From: Thalassotalea nanhaiensis
GTDB taxonomy: Bacteria > Pseudomonadota > Gammaproteobacteria > Enterobacterales > Alteromonadaceae
Direction: 5' to 3'
NCBI RefSeq assembly: GCF_031583575.1
Contig: NZ_CP134146.1
Span: forward strand, 2,852,001-2,916,000
Length of the DNA: 64,000 bases
The notes beneath the pieces are model-generated. The model saw only the letters and a list, made by a program, of their open reading frames with translations. It did no database searches and was not told the DNA's origin. Of this stretch, positions 16,613-25,513 are shown one piece after another (positions within the stretch are counted from its first letter, which is position 1; every line of letters starts with the position of its first letter). The position numbers and the translations under genes are program-made.

Positions 16613-16756
16613 TCTTTTTCCCTTGAAATACTGTCTATAAATACCAAATTGATAACATTGGTAAAAGACATTCTATTTATCATTATGCGTGAAACAGTAC
16701 TTAATTTCTTGTGGTTTTATATTATCGATAACTGCAAATCTGTTTCTTAAAACAAT

Positions 16757-16810
16757 AAAGGGGTCAGCGATATTTAACTTTTAATAAATTAAATATCGCT
16801 GACCCCCTTT
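16757..16810. repeat. Long inverted repeat, possible REP-type element acting as terminator
   Basis: A 54-bp unit has 20-bp arms, AAAGGGGTCAGCGATATTTA on the left, paired with the complement on the right with one extra C. It lies 21 bp after the stop of the dehydrogenase gene on the minus strand and probably terminates it. The GGGGTCAGCGATATTT type of arm resembles repetitive palindromes linked to REP-associated transposases in gammaproteobacteria (recalled resemblance, not checked). Confidence 0.55.
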
Positions 16811-16830
16811 AAATAAAAGAGATTGCTAAG

Positions 16831-17979
16831 CTAGCTTAAAAGGTCTCTGGCAATGATAACTTTTTGAATTTCGCTGGTACCTTCATATATTGAAGTAATA
16901 CGAACATCACGAGCCATACGCTCTAATGGGTACTCTTTAATGTAACCAGCGCCACCCATTAATTGCAGTGCGTCATAACAAGCTTTGTTGGCTTTTTCTG
17001 CAGCAAACAGTTTCGCCATAGAAGCTGCTGTACCAAATGCACCACCTTGCTCTTTAATGTGTGCAGCTTGCATAAGTAACAAACGGGCCGCTTCCATATT
17101 GGTATAGTTTTCTGCAAGCATCCATTGTAAACCTTGGAAGTTACTAATTGGTTGATCAAACTGCTTACGCTCTTTGGTGTATTCTTTAGCGTAATCTAGT
17201 GCAGCTAAACCAATACCTAAGGCTAATGAGCCAATACCAATACGACCGCCAGCTAATTCACCAACAGCAACACCAAAACCTTTATTTTCAGTGCCCATTA
17301 ATGCACTTGCCGGTACTCGACAATTATCAAAATGCACTTCGTTAGTAGGAGATGCTTTTTGCCCCATTTTATCTTCACATTTACCAATGGTCATGCCAGG
17401 CGTGCCTGCTTCTACGATAAAGCATGAGATGCCCTTACCTTTTCGAGCTTCACTATCAGTAACGGCCCAAACTACAAATACACCAGCAAATTCACCGCTG
17501 GTAATAAACAGTTTAGAACCATTTAAAATGTAGTCATCACCATCTTTAACTGCTGTGGTTTTCATACCAGCAGGATCAGAGCCAGCACTTGTTTCAGTTA
17601 AACAAAAACCACCAGCTAAGTATTCACCAGAACAAATTTTAGGAAGATATTTTTGCTTTTGCTCTTCGTTACCAACCGCTTGAATAACCTCGGCAACCAT
17701 ATTGGTTACTGAAGTTGTCACGGCAGTTGACGCACACGCTCTGGCAATTTCAGTAATCGCTAAAGAAAAGGCAACAACACCTGCTTCAACGCCGCCATAC
17801 TCGGCTTTAATATTTAATCCCATTAAACCAAGCTCAGCTAACTGGCTGATATTGTTCTTAAAGGATTCTTGGTCGCCTGTTTCATCCAAGTGGGCAGCAT
17901 TAGGCGCTAATTCAGATTCAGCAAATTTCTTTACCATATCCTGAATCATCATTTGTTCTTCAGTTAAAGAGATGTTCAT
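16831..17979 (-). CDS. Acyl-CoA dehydrogenase (short/medium-chain type)
   Basis: The ATG chosen gives 382 residues starting MNISLTEEQ; GGAA lies upstream and earlier in-frame codons are unlikely. The protein has FCLTETSAGSDPAGM, KLFITSGEFAGVF, KERKQFDQPISNFQ and LMGGAGYIKEYPLE motifs, and the catalytic glutamate E366 in IYEGTSEIQ. It ends typically with IARDLL. It is a standard butyryl-CoA-like dehydrogenase and is much closer to textbook enzymes than the pair at 8378-10728. It is transcribed alone. A degenerate copy of the 14-bp motif lies at 18071, so it may belong to the same regulon as the oxygenase. Fatty or branched acyl-CoA is the probable substrate. Confidence 0.92.
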   Translation of the reverse strand: MNISLTEEQMMIQDMVKKFAESELAPNAAHLDETGDQESFKNNISQLAELGLMGLNIKAEYGGVEAGVVAFSLAITEIARACASTAVTTSVTNMVAEVIQAVGNEEQKQKYLPKICSGEYLAGGFCLTETSAGSDPAGMKTTAVKDGDDYILNGSKLFITSGEFAGVFVVWAVTDSEARKGKGISCFIVEAGTPGMTIGKCEDKMGQKASPTNEVHFDNCRVPASALMGTENKGFGVAVGELAGGRIGIGSLALGIGLAALDYAKEYTKERKQFDQPISNFQGLQWMLAENYTNMEAARLLLMQAAHIKEQGGAFGTAASMAKLFAAEKANKACYDALQLMGGAGYIKEYPLERMARDVRITSIYEGTSEIQKVIIARDLLS

Positions 17980-18070
17980 AATAATTCCACATTTATTGTT
18001 TATGACGCAAAGATACACCGATTAGTTAAGATAAACTAGATGCAGATCCTCCTAGCGTATTCATTATAAT

Positions 18071-18084
18071 TTGTATTGTTGAGC
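18071..18084 (-). promoter_or_regulatory. Degenerate copy of the shared operator motif
   Basis: The minus strand reads GCTCAACAATACAA, matching 11 of 14 bases of the motif at 15309 and 19491. It lies 92 bp before the dehydrogenase start. On its own it would be a chance match; the location is what makes it notable. Confidence 0.35.
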
Positions 18085-18112
18085 AAAGTGTATTGTATTT
18101 TAGACAAAAAAA

Positions 18113-18141
18113 AAGGTCATAACGGGTAAAGTTATGACCTT
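18113..18141 (-). terminator. Terminator of the second porin gene
   Basis: A perfect 11-bp stem (AAGGTCATAAC and complement) with a 7-nt loop is followed on the minus strand by a nine-base T run. Confidence 0.88.
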
Positions 18142-18187
18142 AATCTATTTATTGATTAACATTATATTGATAATCAGCTAAGCAAAA

Positions 18188-19402
18188 CTATAAAATTATG
18201 CGAGCTCGTAGACCAATTATCACTTGATCTTCTTCATTACTAATAGCGCCATTACGCACGTACTGTACATCAGGGATCAACTGTAAGTAATCGGTTACCG
18301 GTATTTTGTAGTAGACCTGACCAATGTATTGATTTTGATCGGTACCAAACGCTTCTTTATTAACTTTACCCCAGTTGGCAGCAACACCTAACGTGTCACC
18401 CTCTTTAAGTAAACCATAATAACCAGTACCAATAACTAAAGATTGCTCTAGCATTGGCGCGCTACCTTCGGATACACCACCACGAATAAATGGCATCCAT
18501 TTACCCATCATGAAACTTGCTGAAAAGTTAACACCTTCACTATCATCACCAGAGGCATTGTTATCATGACGTGTACCGCCATCTTGATGCCAATAAGTAA
18601 CGTGCACATTATCTAGGTAAATACGACTTTTTCCTGCGCCGGTATAACCAAGTTCAATTGACTTATGATGCTTTTCATCGTTTAAAAACTTATCAACATT
18701 TTCGCTCATCTCGTCCATATCAGACATACCTGACGCGTCTGCTATACCACCAAGTACGTAAACGTTATCAGTGATCATATGCGCAGCTGCCATACCAAAT
18801 GCAGCATCATCTGGTAGTGCCATTGTGCCGCTACCTGTTGAGAACACTAAGTTAGAAAAATCTGTCCATGGAGACGCTTGAGCGTAGGCATCAAGGTAAT
18901 CAGTAATATCCATAAAACCAGCCCAAACTACGGTATTGCCGTCATTAAAGTTTTGACGCCAGTAAAGGTTAGTTACACGAGCACCTTGATCGTTAAATGC
19001 CGCGCCAGACAAGCTCGACATACCGATATTATTAATACCGTACATTTTAGGAGCTTCGTCGGTGTAAGCGTGACGATGTTCAATTTTAAAGTTTAATGAA
19101 CCGTTTTCTGTAGCAGCCCATGACCCCATAAGACGAAAAACGCCTGATGCAGCTGAATCATCAGTACCTTCCATAGTATCACCTGATGTAATACCAAAGG
19201 CGTTATAGTCGGCTGATAAGCTTAAACCATAGTCTTTTTCAAGACGCTCTTTTACCGATATGCGTGGAGCATGTTTGTTATCTTCAATAACATGCTCGGT
19301 AGAGTCTGGTGAACCAACTTTTTGGCCATCTTCTGCAAATGCTAACGGGCTAATTGCTAATGATATTGCTAGTGCAACTGCACTTTTCATTTTTACTGAC
19401 AT
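18188..19402 (-). CDS. OprB-type outer-membrane porin, second copy
   Basis: The start chosen (404 residues, MSVKMKSAV) follows CAGGT seven bases upstream. A signal peptide ends near LAFA (about residue 25). The mature part has barrel-type strands, a HRHAYTDEAP motif and QASPWTDFSNLVF, shared with the porin at 1464-2765, and ends with GLRARIIL. The two are paralogues, though divergent in loops. The leader holds a 35-nt hairpin (19425-19459) and the 14-bp motif at 19491-19504 lies 89 bp upstream, so this porin is probably co-regulated with the oxygenase operon. It would let the substrate or a related solute cross the outer membrane. The family name implies sugars, but no sugar genes are here. 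Confidence 0.85.
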   Translation of the reverse strand: MSVKMKSAVALAISLAISPLAFAEDGQKVGSPDSTEHVIEDNKHAPRISVKERLEKDYGLSLSADYNAFGITSGDTMEGTDDSAASGVFRLMGSWAATENGSLNFKIEHRHAYTDEAPKMYGINNIGMSSLSGAAFNDQGARVTNLYWRQNFNDGNTVVWAGFMDITDYLDAYAQASPWTDFSNLVFSTGSGTMALPDDAAFGMAAAHMITDNVYVLGGIADASGMSDMDEMSENVDKFLNDEKHHKSIELGYTGAGKSRIYLDNVHVTYWHQDGGTRHDNNASGDDSEGVNFSASFMMGKWMPFIRGGVSEGSAPMLEQSLVIGTGYYGLLKEGDTLGVAANWGKVNKEAFGTDQNQYIGQVYYKIPVTDYLQLIPDVQYVRNGAISNEEDQVIIGLRARIIL

Positions 19403-19424
19403 AAATATTACCTGCATATAATGA

Positions 19425-19459
19425 CGCAATGCTCTTTTAATAAGAGTTTGCTAATTGCG
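19425..19459 (-). promoter_or_regulatory. Stem-loop in the leader of the second porin gene
   Basis: Outer arms CGCAAT/ATTGCG enclose a perfect inner hairpin (CTCTT/AAGAG, 19432-19446). The structure ends 23 bp before the start codon, next to the ribosome binding site, and might tune translation or be an sRNA target. Confidence 0.45.
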
Positions 19460-19490
19460 CGCTATATTAAGTAGATATGTAAATATCAGA

Positions 19491-19504
19491 TTGTCATTTT
19501 GAGC
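19491..19504 (-). promoter_or_regulatory. Putative operator upstream of the second porin
   Basis: The minus strand reads GCTCAAAATGACAA, identical over 14 bases to the site at 15309. The rest of the gap to 19849 shows no gene or clear element. Confidence 0.5.
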
Positions 19505-19849
19505 AGGGATATTCACTGAAAACAATATGTTACATGGCAGTACAGATTCACCTAACTTATTGCAAATAATGTAGTAATAAGTAGCCAAAAAACAGTGTTG
19601 ATTGCTAGCACCTCTAACTTGTAATCAAAAAATCCCCCTGAGAGTCAAGTAACTTGCTTAAATTGAACGGTAGAAAAACATAAATAAAATCAGAATCATT
19701 TATATTTTAACGATAATACATAGACTTACAGCTACGTTGAGATAAAATTCGATTTAACTATTATTCACAAACTTCATAAGTCGTATTTTATATAATCGCG
19801 TGAGTTGAGTTTTATTGCCGGGCTATGCCCTACCTATTGTGAGGTTGTT

Positions 19850-22800
19850 TTGAAAAATACATTTAATTATGCCGTGTTCGCCAGTCTATTAGCAGTGTTT
19901 TTGCCCTGTTCTTCAGCAGTTGCGCTAACAATTAAAAACCAAAATGTTCATGCAACAAATAGCGAAGATGTAAAACACATAGAATCAAAAACATCACACC
20001 AAAATAAAAAGCGCAATGTTGAAGATCTTTATGCGGTTATTTTAAAAGCACCTTCATTGGCTGCTTACCATGCTAAATCTGTAAGTACGCAAACAACTCA
20101 AGCAAAAGCGACTCAAACTCAAGCTGTAAGAAAAACATTAAATGTAAAATCACAAGCAAGTAAAAATTACATTGCCAACCTTAAACAAAAACAACATGAA
20201 GTTTTAGCCCAAATAAGTACTAAAAGTCGCCGAACAATAACACCTGAACTAAGCATGCAAGTTTCGGTTAATGCCGTGACGGCACGTTTAACTGCTGCTG
20301 ACGTGACGGCCTTAAGAGCGCTTGCAGATGTAAAAACGGTACAAAAAATAAAACCTCATAAACTATCGACCAACGCCGGCCCTCAACATATTAATGCACC
20401 GCAAGTGTGGCAAGGGACAGCTAGTCATGGCGCCTTTAAAGGTGAAGGCGTTATCGTTGGTATTATTGATACAGGTGTATCCGCGAGTCACCCTTCTTTT
20501 TCGGCTGTAGGAGACGATGAATACCAACACATAAACCCGCTTGGTAAAGACGTGTACCTTGGTGATTGTGCTTTATCTGAGTACCAACATTATTGTAACG
20601 ACAAACTTATAGGTATCTGGAGTCACCCTGAAATTACTAATTACGCTACGTATGCTGGCGATGATCCTATTGGTCTGGATGTTCAAGGTCATGGTAGCCA
20701 CGTTGCCAGTACTGTTGGCGGCAATATAGTAAAAGATGTTCCAGTTTATAATGTGATTGGTGATATAAGTGAACAACAATTTAGCCAAATCAGCGGTGTC
20801 GCACCACACGCCAATATAGTGTCTTATCAAGTATGTGATTTAGATGGTTGTTGGCCTGACATAACCGCATTAGCCGTAGAGCATGCTATAGCCAATGGAA
20901 TTGACGTTATTAATTACTCTATTGGCGGTGAAGCAATAAGCCCTTGGTACAGCCTGGATGCTTTAGCTATGTTAAGTGCCAGAGAAGCAGGCATTCATGT
21001 TGCAACATCAGCCGGTAATATGGGCCCTGAAGAAAGCACCCTTGTTTCTCCTGGAAATGCGCCATGGTTAACTTCAGTTGCGGCCATAACTCATGGCAGA
21101 ACATTTACACAAAAAACGTTAACCGTATCAGGCAGTGATGCAAGTTTTGAAACGATTTATGGTTTCTCTGCAAGCAGCGCCGTTTCTGGTCAATTAGTTG
21201 ATGGTAATGAATTTAATAATGGTGATTGTTTACGTCCATTTGATGAGAACGTATTAACCGACAAAATCGTTATCTGTCGCAGAGGTGACATTCCAAGAGT
21301 TGAAAAAGGCAATTACGCACTTACAGGCAATGCTAAAGGCATGATACTGGTAAACTCTATCAACGAAGGCGATCAATTAAATATTGATTTTCATGTTTTA
21401 CCTAGTATCCATGTCAGTTATACCGATGGCCAAGCATTGATTAACTTGTTAGCTGCGCATAGCAATATTGACGTTAATATTAGTGACAGTTCAATGTACT
21501 TAGATCCTCAACAAGAAAACATAATTGCACCGTTTAGCTCGCGCGGCCCCGAACCTGTGTTCAACCAATACTTGGCCCCTCATGTTTCTGCTCCGGGAGT
21601 GAGTATTTATGCGGCGAATGCAACCTATAAGCCACATTTTTACGGCTCGGTGCAACAACCTGAATATATTTTCATGGATGGTACATCAATGGCAAGCCCT
21701 CACGTTGCAGGCGCTTTAGCTCTAATTGCTGGTTTAAAACCTGAATGGTCACCAAGTGAAGCTCAGTCGGCACTGATGTTAACGGCTAATAGTGTTACTC
21801 GTGATAATGAAGGAAATATCAACTCTTACTTTGACGCAGGTGCCGGCTCGATAAAAATAGACCAAGCACTTAACTCGAGTTTAGTAATGGATGAAAGCGT
21901 TGAAAACTTTGTCAATGCAGACCCGAATACAGGAGGCGATCCTCAACGGCTTAATTTACCTGCTTTACTGGGAAATGACTGCATGATTCAATGTAGCTGG
22001 CAGCGCACTTTTAAAGCCACAACTACCGGCTCTTGGAGTATACAAACCAATGCTGAAACAGCAATGGATATCACCGTTACGCCTAGCCAGTTTAGCTTGG
22101 CAGAAGGTGATGAAATTACCTTAACCATAGAAACAAAAATAAATGAACATTATACTGGTGGTTACATTTCATCAGCCATTGAATTTGCCAATAATGATGT
22201 TAATTACTCTGCCCCTACACTACCTATTATTGCGTCTTTTAAACGTGGTAAATTCCCAAAAGACATAGAGATCACTGCTAACTCGAATAAGGGCTCCGCA
22301 TCAATTAAAGGCGTAGTCACTGTCGCCACAAATAACGTGGTAGCAACAGCCTACGACCTTACAAAAGTTGAATCCCTAGAATTTAACCTACTAAGAGACG
22401 ATAGCGATAACACTAATTACCCATACAATATTTTCAATGATGATGAGTCATATTTTGCCCAAGCGTTCAAGGTAGACCTTGATACCCGCTATATTGAGGT
22501 CAGGATTTTAAATACCACATCGCCGGATCTTGATTTATATATTGGTAGTGATTGGAATTACAATGGTCGCCCTGATAATAGTTATGAAATGTCTAGCCTG
22601 ATCTGTGAATCGGCAACGGCGACCGCTTTTGAGAAATGTGTTATTGAGTTCCCTAAAATTGGTAATTATTTTATCGCAGTACATAACTATGGCGATTACC
22701 AGTCGCCTTCAAATACCGTTGATCTTGTAGAACTTGAAATCATTAAAGTTGGTGCTGCAGATGGCGATGTTTCAGCCCAATTTAACAGTGCTCCTAAACA

Positions 22801-23689
22801 TCAGGAAGACATTAATTTCTCAATAGCATGGGATAGCGACTTACAACATAATCAGCAATATATAACCGCTATTGATTTAGGTACCAGTGCTGAAAACCCA
22901 AGTGATATAGGTTTTATGCCAATTAGAATTAATCGTTCTGATAAATCACTTTCTCTTGCCAGCACTAAAAGCCAGTTATTGATTGGCGATATAATCGAAC
23001 TGGAGATTTATATTGATGCTAATAACAGCGAACATGATAAAAGCTATGAAATTACGCTACCGTTAGAGCAACAGTTAGCGATAAATAACAGCAGTGAGGA
23101 ATACACCGTAACCGATACTGGCGCTAAATTCACAGTTGCTATGCCAGTGAATGCCGAAGCGAAGCAGTTAACAGTGGCGTTGGATAGTTCAGGTTTAGCG
23201 CAAGCGACATCTCTTATGCTAGGTATAGATTACACCTTATCGACAAATGGCCTAGAATTTGAAGTCTCTGAGTCATTTAATTCAATTGATTTAATAGGAA
23301 TACCCACAGCCCTAATCAATGACAAAGCAGCGTTAACAATCAACGTTAATGAAGGTGAAACTGTTAGTATTTCTGGGGAAAACAGCATTAATCCGAATGT
23401 GGACGATGCTTTAGCTTACATGTGGAGACAGTTGTCAGGGGTTGATTTATCTCTTTCAGCAACACAAGGTTCAGAACTTACCTTTACCGCGCCACAAGTG
23501 GCAGAGGACGTTACTGTTACAGTAGAGCTGCAAGTGACAAGTGCAGGTCAATCTTCCACAGCAAATGCCACCTTCAATATCATTAACGTGAAGGAAAATA
23601 GTGGCAGCGGAGGTGGCTCGACAAACTACACAATCATGCTTTTACTACTTCTAACGGTTGTTTGTAGAGTAAAGAAGGTAACTATATAG
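19850..23689 (+). CDS. Secreted subtilisin-like (S8) serine peptidase with GlyGly-CTERM-like tail
   Basis: A TTG start is preferred: GAGG lies 5 nt upstream and the protein (1279 residues) then begins with a clean signal peptide ending near SSAVA. An I9-type propeptide follows (about 60-180). The catalytic triad is D207 (GIIDTGV), H281 (GHGSHVAS) and S613 (DGTSMASPHVAG). A PA domain is inserted between H and S (about 430-540), and a conserved domain with a CMIQCSWQRTF cysteine pair follows the catalytic domain, as in the other large subtilases here. Later parts resemble pre-peptidase and PKD-type domains (YMWRQLSGVDLSLSA). The end, SGSGGGS plus a hydrophobic stretch and RVKK, is a GlyGly-CTERM-like sorting tail. 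It is monocistronic and probably secreted by type II secretion. Confidence 0.92.
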   Translation: MKNTFNYAVFASLLAVFLPCSSAVALTIKNQNVHATNSEDVKHIESKTSHQNKKRNVEDLYAVILKAPSLAAYHAKSVSTQTTQAKATQTQAVRKTLNVKSQASKNYIANLKQKQHEVLAQISTKSRRTITPELSMQVSVNAVTARLTAADVTALRALADVKTVQKIKPHKLSTNAGPQHINAPQVWQGTASHGAFKGEGVIVGIIDTGVSASHPSFSAVGDDEYQHINPLGKDVYLGDCALSEYQHYCNDKLIGIWSHPEITNYATYAGDDPIGLDVQGHGSHVASTVGGNIVKDVPVYNVIGDISEQQFSQISGVAPHANIVSYQVCDLDGCWPDITALAVEHAIANGIDVINYSIGGEAISPWYSLDALAMLSAREAGIHVATSAGNMGPEESTLVSPGNAPWLTSVAAITHGRTFTQKTLTVSGSDASFETIYGFSASSAVSGQLVDGNEFNNGDCLRPFDENVLTDKIVICRRGDIPRVEKGNYALTGNAKGMILVNSINEGDQLNIDFHVLPSIHVSYTDGQALINLLAAHSNIDVNISDSSMYLDPQQENIIAPFSSRGPEPVFNQYLAPHVSAPGVSIYAANATYKPHFYGSVQQPEYIFMDGTSMASPHVAGALALIAGLKPEWSPSEAQSALMLTANSVTRDNEGNINSYFDAGAGSIKIDQALNSSLVMDESVENFVNADPNTGGDPQRLNLPALLGNDCMIQCSWQRTFKATTTGSWSIQTNAETAMDITVTPSQFSLAEGDEITLTIETKINEHYTGGYISSAIEFANNDVNYSAPTLPIIASFKRGKFPKDIEITANSNKGSASIKGVVTVATNNVVATAYDLTKVESLEFNLLRDDSDNTNYPYNIFNDDESYFAQAFKVDLDTRYIEVRILNTTSPDLDLYIGSDWNYNGRPDNSYEMSSLICESATATAFEKCVIEFPKIGNYFIAVHNYGDYQSPSNTVDLVELEIIKVGAADGDVSAQFNSAPKHQEDINFSIAWDSDLQHNQQYITAIDLGTSAENPSDIGFMPIRINRSDKSLSLASTKSQLLIGDIIELEIYIDANNSEHDKSYEITLPLEQQLAINNSSEEYTVTDTGAKFTVAMPVNAEAKQLTVALDSSGLAQATSLMLGIDYTLSTNGLEFEVSESFNSIDLIGIPTALINDKAALTINVNEGETVSISGENSINPNVDDALAYMWRQLSGVDLSLSATQGSELTFTAPQVAEDVTVTVELQVTSAGQSSTANATFNIINVKENSGSGGGSTNYTIMLLLLLTVVCRVKKVTI

Positions 23690-24181
23690 AGTAGAACGAT
23701 CACTGTTATCCCCTTTTAAAGCCACTGTAACCGATCAAAGATTCTGACTTTGGTCGGCTTTGTGCTAACAGCGAGAGCAGAGAAAATACGCCGTCATCCT
23801 CGTGGACTCGTGCATGGATGCACGTAGTTAGAACAATGCAGGAGCAATTGTCGAGCCAAAGCGACATCGGGGACCTCATTAAGCGTATCGTGGCTATAAA
23901 AGTTTCGACTTCCTGAACTTGTTTCAGGATCTATTGAACGTCTCAAAAGTGCTATAAGCGGAAGTAGAGCATTTGAAAAATCAATTCAGTTTATGTCATA
24001 TGTCAGAAATAAAACAATTTCAATTTCAATTTCAATTTCAATTTCAATTTCAAAAATAACACCAATATATCTGTACTAAAAGCTTCTTGATATTGCCTAT
24101 CCATAAAACTGTTCGTTCAGTATTTGCTGAATTTTTAATACTAAATTACTAATGCTCGGCAACTTAATATACACAAACAAC
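23690..24181. other. Intergenic region with hairpins and a microsatellite, no gene
   Basis: Between the subtilase and padR lies about 560 bp without a credible gene. It holds a perfect hairpin at 23809-23824 (CGTGCAT/ATGCACG) and another at 23911-23929 (TCCTGAA/TTCAGGA), plus the hexamer array described separately. The palindromic, less AT-rich 23700-23960 part looks unlike the flanking DNA and may be a decayed repeat element. No T-rich terminator was recognised after the subtilase. Confidence 0.5.
24015..24053. repeat. Tandem hexamer array (CAATTT, 6.5 copies)
   Basis: Six exact CAATTT units and a final CAA form a 39-bp microsatellite about 200 bp before padR. Such arrays change copy number by slippage, but here it lies outside any gene and beyond the usual promoter distance. 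Confidence 0.95.
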
Positions 24182-24217
24182 TAGTATCAACCTAACAGTA
24201 GTGTTAAGTTAATACTA
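24182..24217. promoter_or_regulatory. Palindromic operator upstream of padR
   Basis: A 36-bp inverted repeat, 16-base arms with 14 pairs matching (left TAGTATCAACCTAACA) and a GTAG spacer, ends 38 bp before the padR start. Size, symmetry and place fit autoregulation by the PadR dimer. Confidence 0.65.
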
Positions 24218-24255
24218 CTGACGAGTAATTATCAATTGTATAAGGCGTTTAACTT

Positions 24256-24621
24256 GTGATAAAAGCTAGTGAAGAAACACTGCAACATGTTAAGAAATTT
24301 CAGAAGGAACTTAACACAGGCACTGTAGCTCTGGTGTTATTGAGCATACTCAAACGTGCAAAGAAGCCACTCTATGGCTATGAGATCAGCAAATTATTAG
24401 ATAACACACATGGTGAAAAACAAAGCGCCATTTATCCTGTGTTGCGTAGCCTCTCAGAAAAAGGCTTGCTTAATAGTAAAGTAAAACCCTCAGATAGTGG
24501 TCCTCCTAGAAAATATTTTACTATTTCGACGTTGGGTAAAGCAGTATTGAAAGAATGGGTTGCGATATGGAAAGAAAAACAAAGTCTTGTTGATCAGATT
24601 TTAGGAGAACCTCATGAATAA
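24256..24621 (+). CDS. PadR-family transcriptional regulator
   Basis: The 121-residue protein starts at GTG with AAGGCG upstream. It has the PadR winged helix: ALVLLSILKRAKKPLYGYEI, then SAIYPVLRSLSEKGLL, then SGPPRKYFTISTLGKAVLKE, followed by a C-terminal helix for dimerisation. PadR proteins repress genes for membrane or stress functions and release DNA on binding small molecules. It overlaps the next gene by 8 bp and heads a three-gene unit with a HAAS-sensor protein and a CPBP protease. PadR followed by a HAAS-domain protein is a common pairing in bacteria. A 36-bp palindrome upstream is a likely operator. Confidence 0.93.
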   Translation: MIKASEETLQHVKKFQKELNTGTVALVLLSILKRAKKPLYGYEISKLLDNTHGEKQSAIYPVLRSLSEKGLLNSKVKPSDSGPPRKYFTISTLGKAVLKEWVAIWKEKQSLVDQILGEPHE

Positions 24622-25507
24622 AGAACAAATAGAAGTTCAAATTAGAGTATATTTACAACAGTTAGCTACACTGCTGAAAGGACAAAGTAAGGCCCTCGTT
24701 CAGGATGCTTTATTTGATGCAGAAGATCATATTCGTTCAGCTTTAACTGAAAAAGGAAATTTTGCATTTGATAAAATCGTCGATGATTGGGGGACGCCAC
24801 AAGAGGTAGCAAGCCAATATATTGATATGGAGTCGACAGTACAGTTTGCACTCTATGGTGAATCATCCACTGCGCAAAAAAAATCAGTATTACAATGGCT
24901 GCTGTCAGCATTTTCAGACGTGGCATCTTACCGTTCTCTTATATACATTTCGCTTGCAATGCCGCTATCGCTATTTTATGCCTTTTGGTTAGTGTTAGGA
25001 ATAAGCAGTGCAATTGCTACAGTGGTATTAATTGGTTTCCCAGTCTTTTTGATATTTATGCGTTCTGTGCCCTATCTTGCATTGTTTGAAGGACGTTTAA
25101 TAGAATTTTTCCTTAAAGAGCGAATGCCAAGAAGACCGTCGAGATTGTCGATGAAAAAACATCAGTCAAAGGTAAGTGTCATTACCTTAATAAAAATGCA
25201 GGTCGTCGACCTCAATATCTTACGTACAATTTTGTACCTATTTGCGCTTTTACCGCTTTCAGTTGTGTACCTCACTAGTGCTTTAATTCCTATCATTTTT
25301 TCAATAAGTTTAATTTTGTCACCGATCATCGATCCTTTACTGAGTATGGCTTACCCACAATTCAGCATCGACATAAATTGGTACTGGCTTCCTTTGTCCC
25401 TGCCTGTTGGTCTAAGTGTGTTAGCTTTGTCATTTCATTGGATCAAATGGGTGACCCAAAAACATGCGAATTTGGCAAAACATCTATTAATAGCAAGCCA
25501 AGAGTAA
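24614..25507 (+). CDS. HAAS-domain membrane protein with putative sensor region
   Basis: The 297-residue protein has an N-terminal helical HAAS-type domain (residues 1-75; LLKGQSKALVQDALFDAEDH, DDWGTPQEVASQYI) and then about four to five membrane helices resembling the 'putative sensor' domain: LVLGISSAIATVVLIGFPVF, then a cytosolic ELRMPRRPSR-like basic part (FLKERMPRRPSR), then two more hydrophobic pairs. It starts 8 bp inside padR and is translationally coupled. With PadR it may form a signalling pair in which the membrane protein modulates the repressor or the downstream protease. The exact action is unknown. Confidence 0.82.
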   Translation: MNKEQIEVQIRVYLQQLATLLKGQSKALVQDALFDAEDHIRSALTEKGNFAFDKIVDDWGTPQEVASQYIDMESTVQFALYGESSTAQKKSVLQWLLSAFSDVASYRSLIYISLAMPLSLFYAFWLVLGISSAIATVVLIGFPVFLIFMRSVPYLALFEGRLIEFFLKERMPRRPSRLSMKKHQSKVSVITLIKMQVVDLNILRTILYLFALLPLSVVYLTSALIPIIFSISLILSPIIDPLLSMAYPQFSIDINWYWLPLSLPVGLSVLALSFHWIKWVTQKHANLAKHLLIASQE

Positions 25508-25513
25508 GACGAT

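Noticed and set aside
8378-17979. DMSP demethylation (DmdC and DmdD) as an explanation for dehydrogenases, hydratase and sulfur exporter
   Set aside because: DmdC is a dehydrogenase of about 600 residues; those here have 382-391, and no DmdA or DmdB gene is present.
23690-24000. Terminator of the 1279-residue subtilase
   Set aside because: The hairpins there lack T runs and are more than 100 bp after the stop codon.
24015-24053. CRISPR-like array
   Set aside because: It is a simple 6-bp tandem repeat without spacers.
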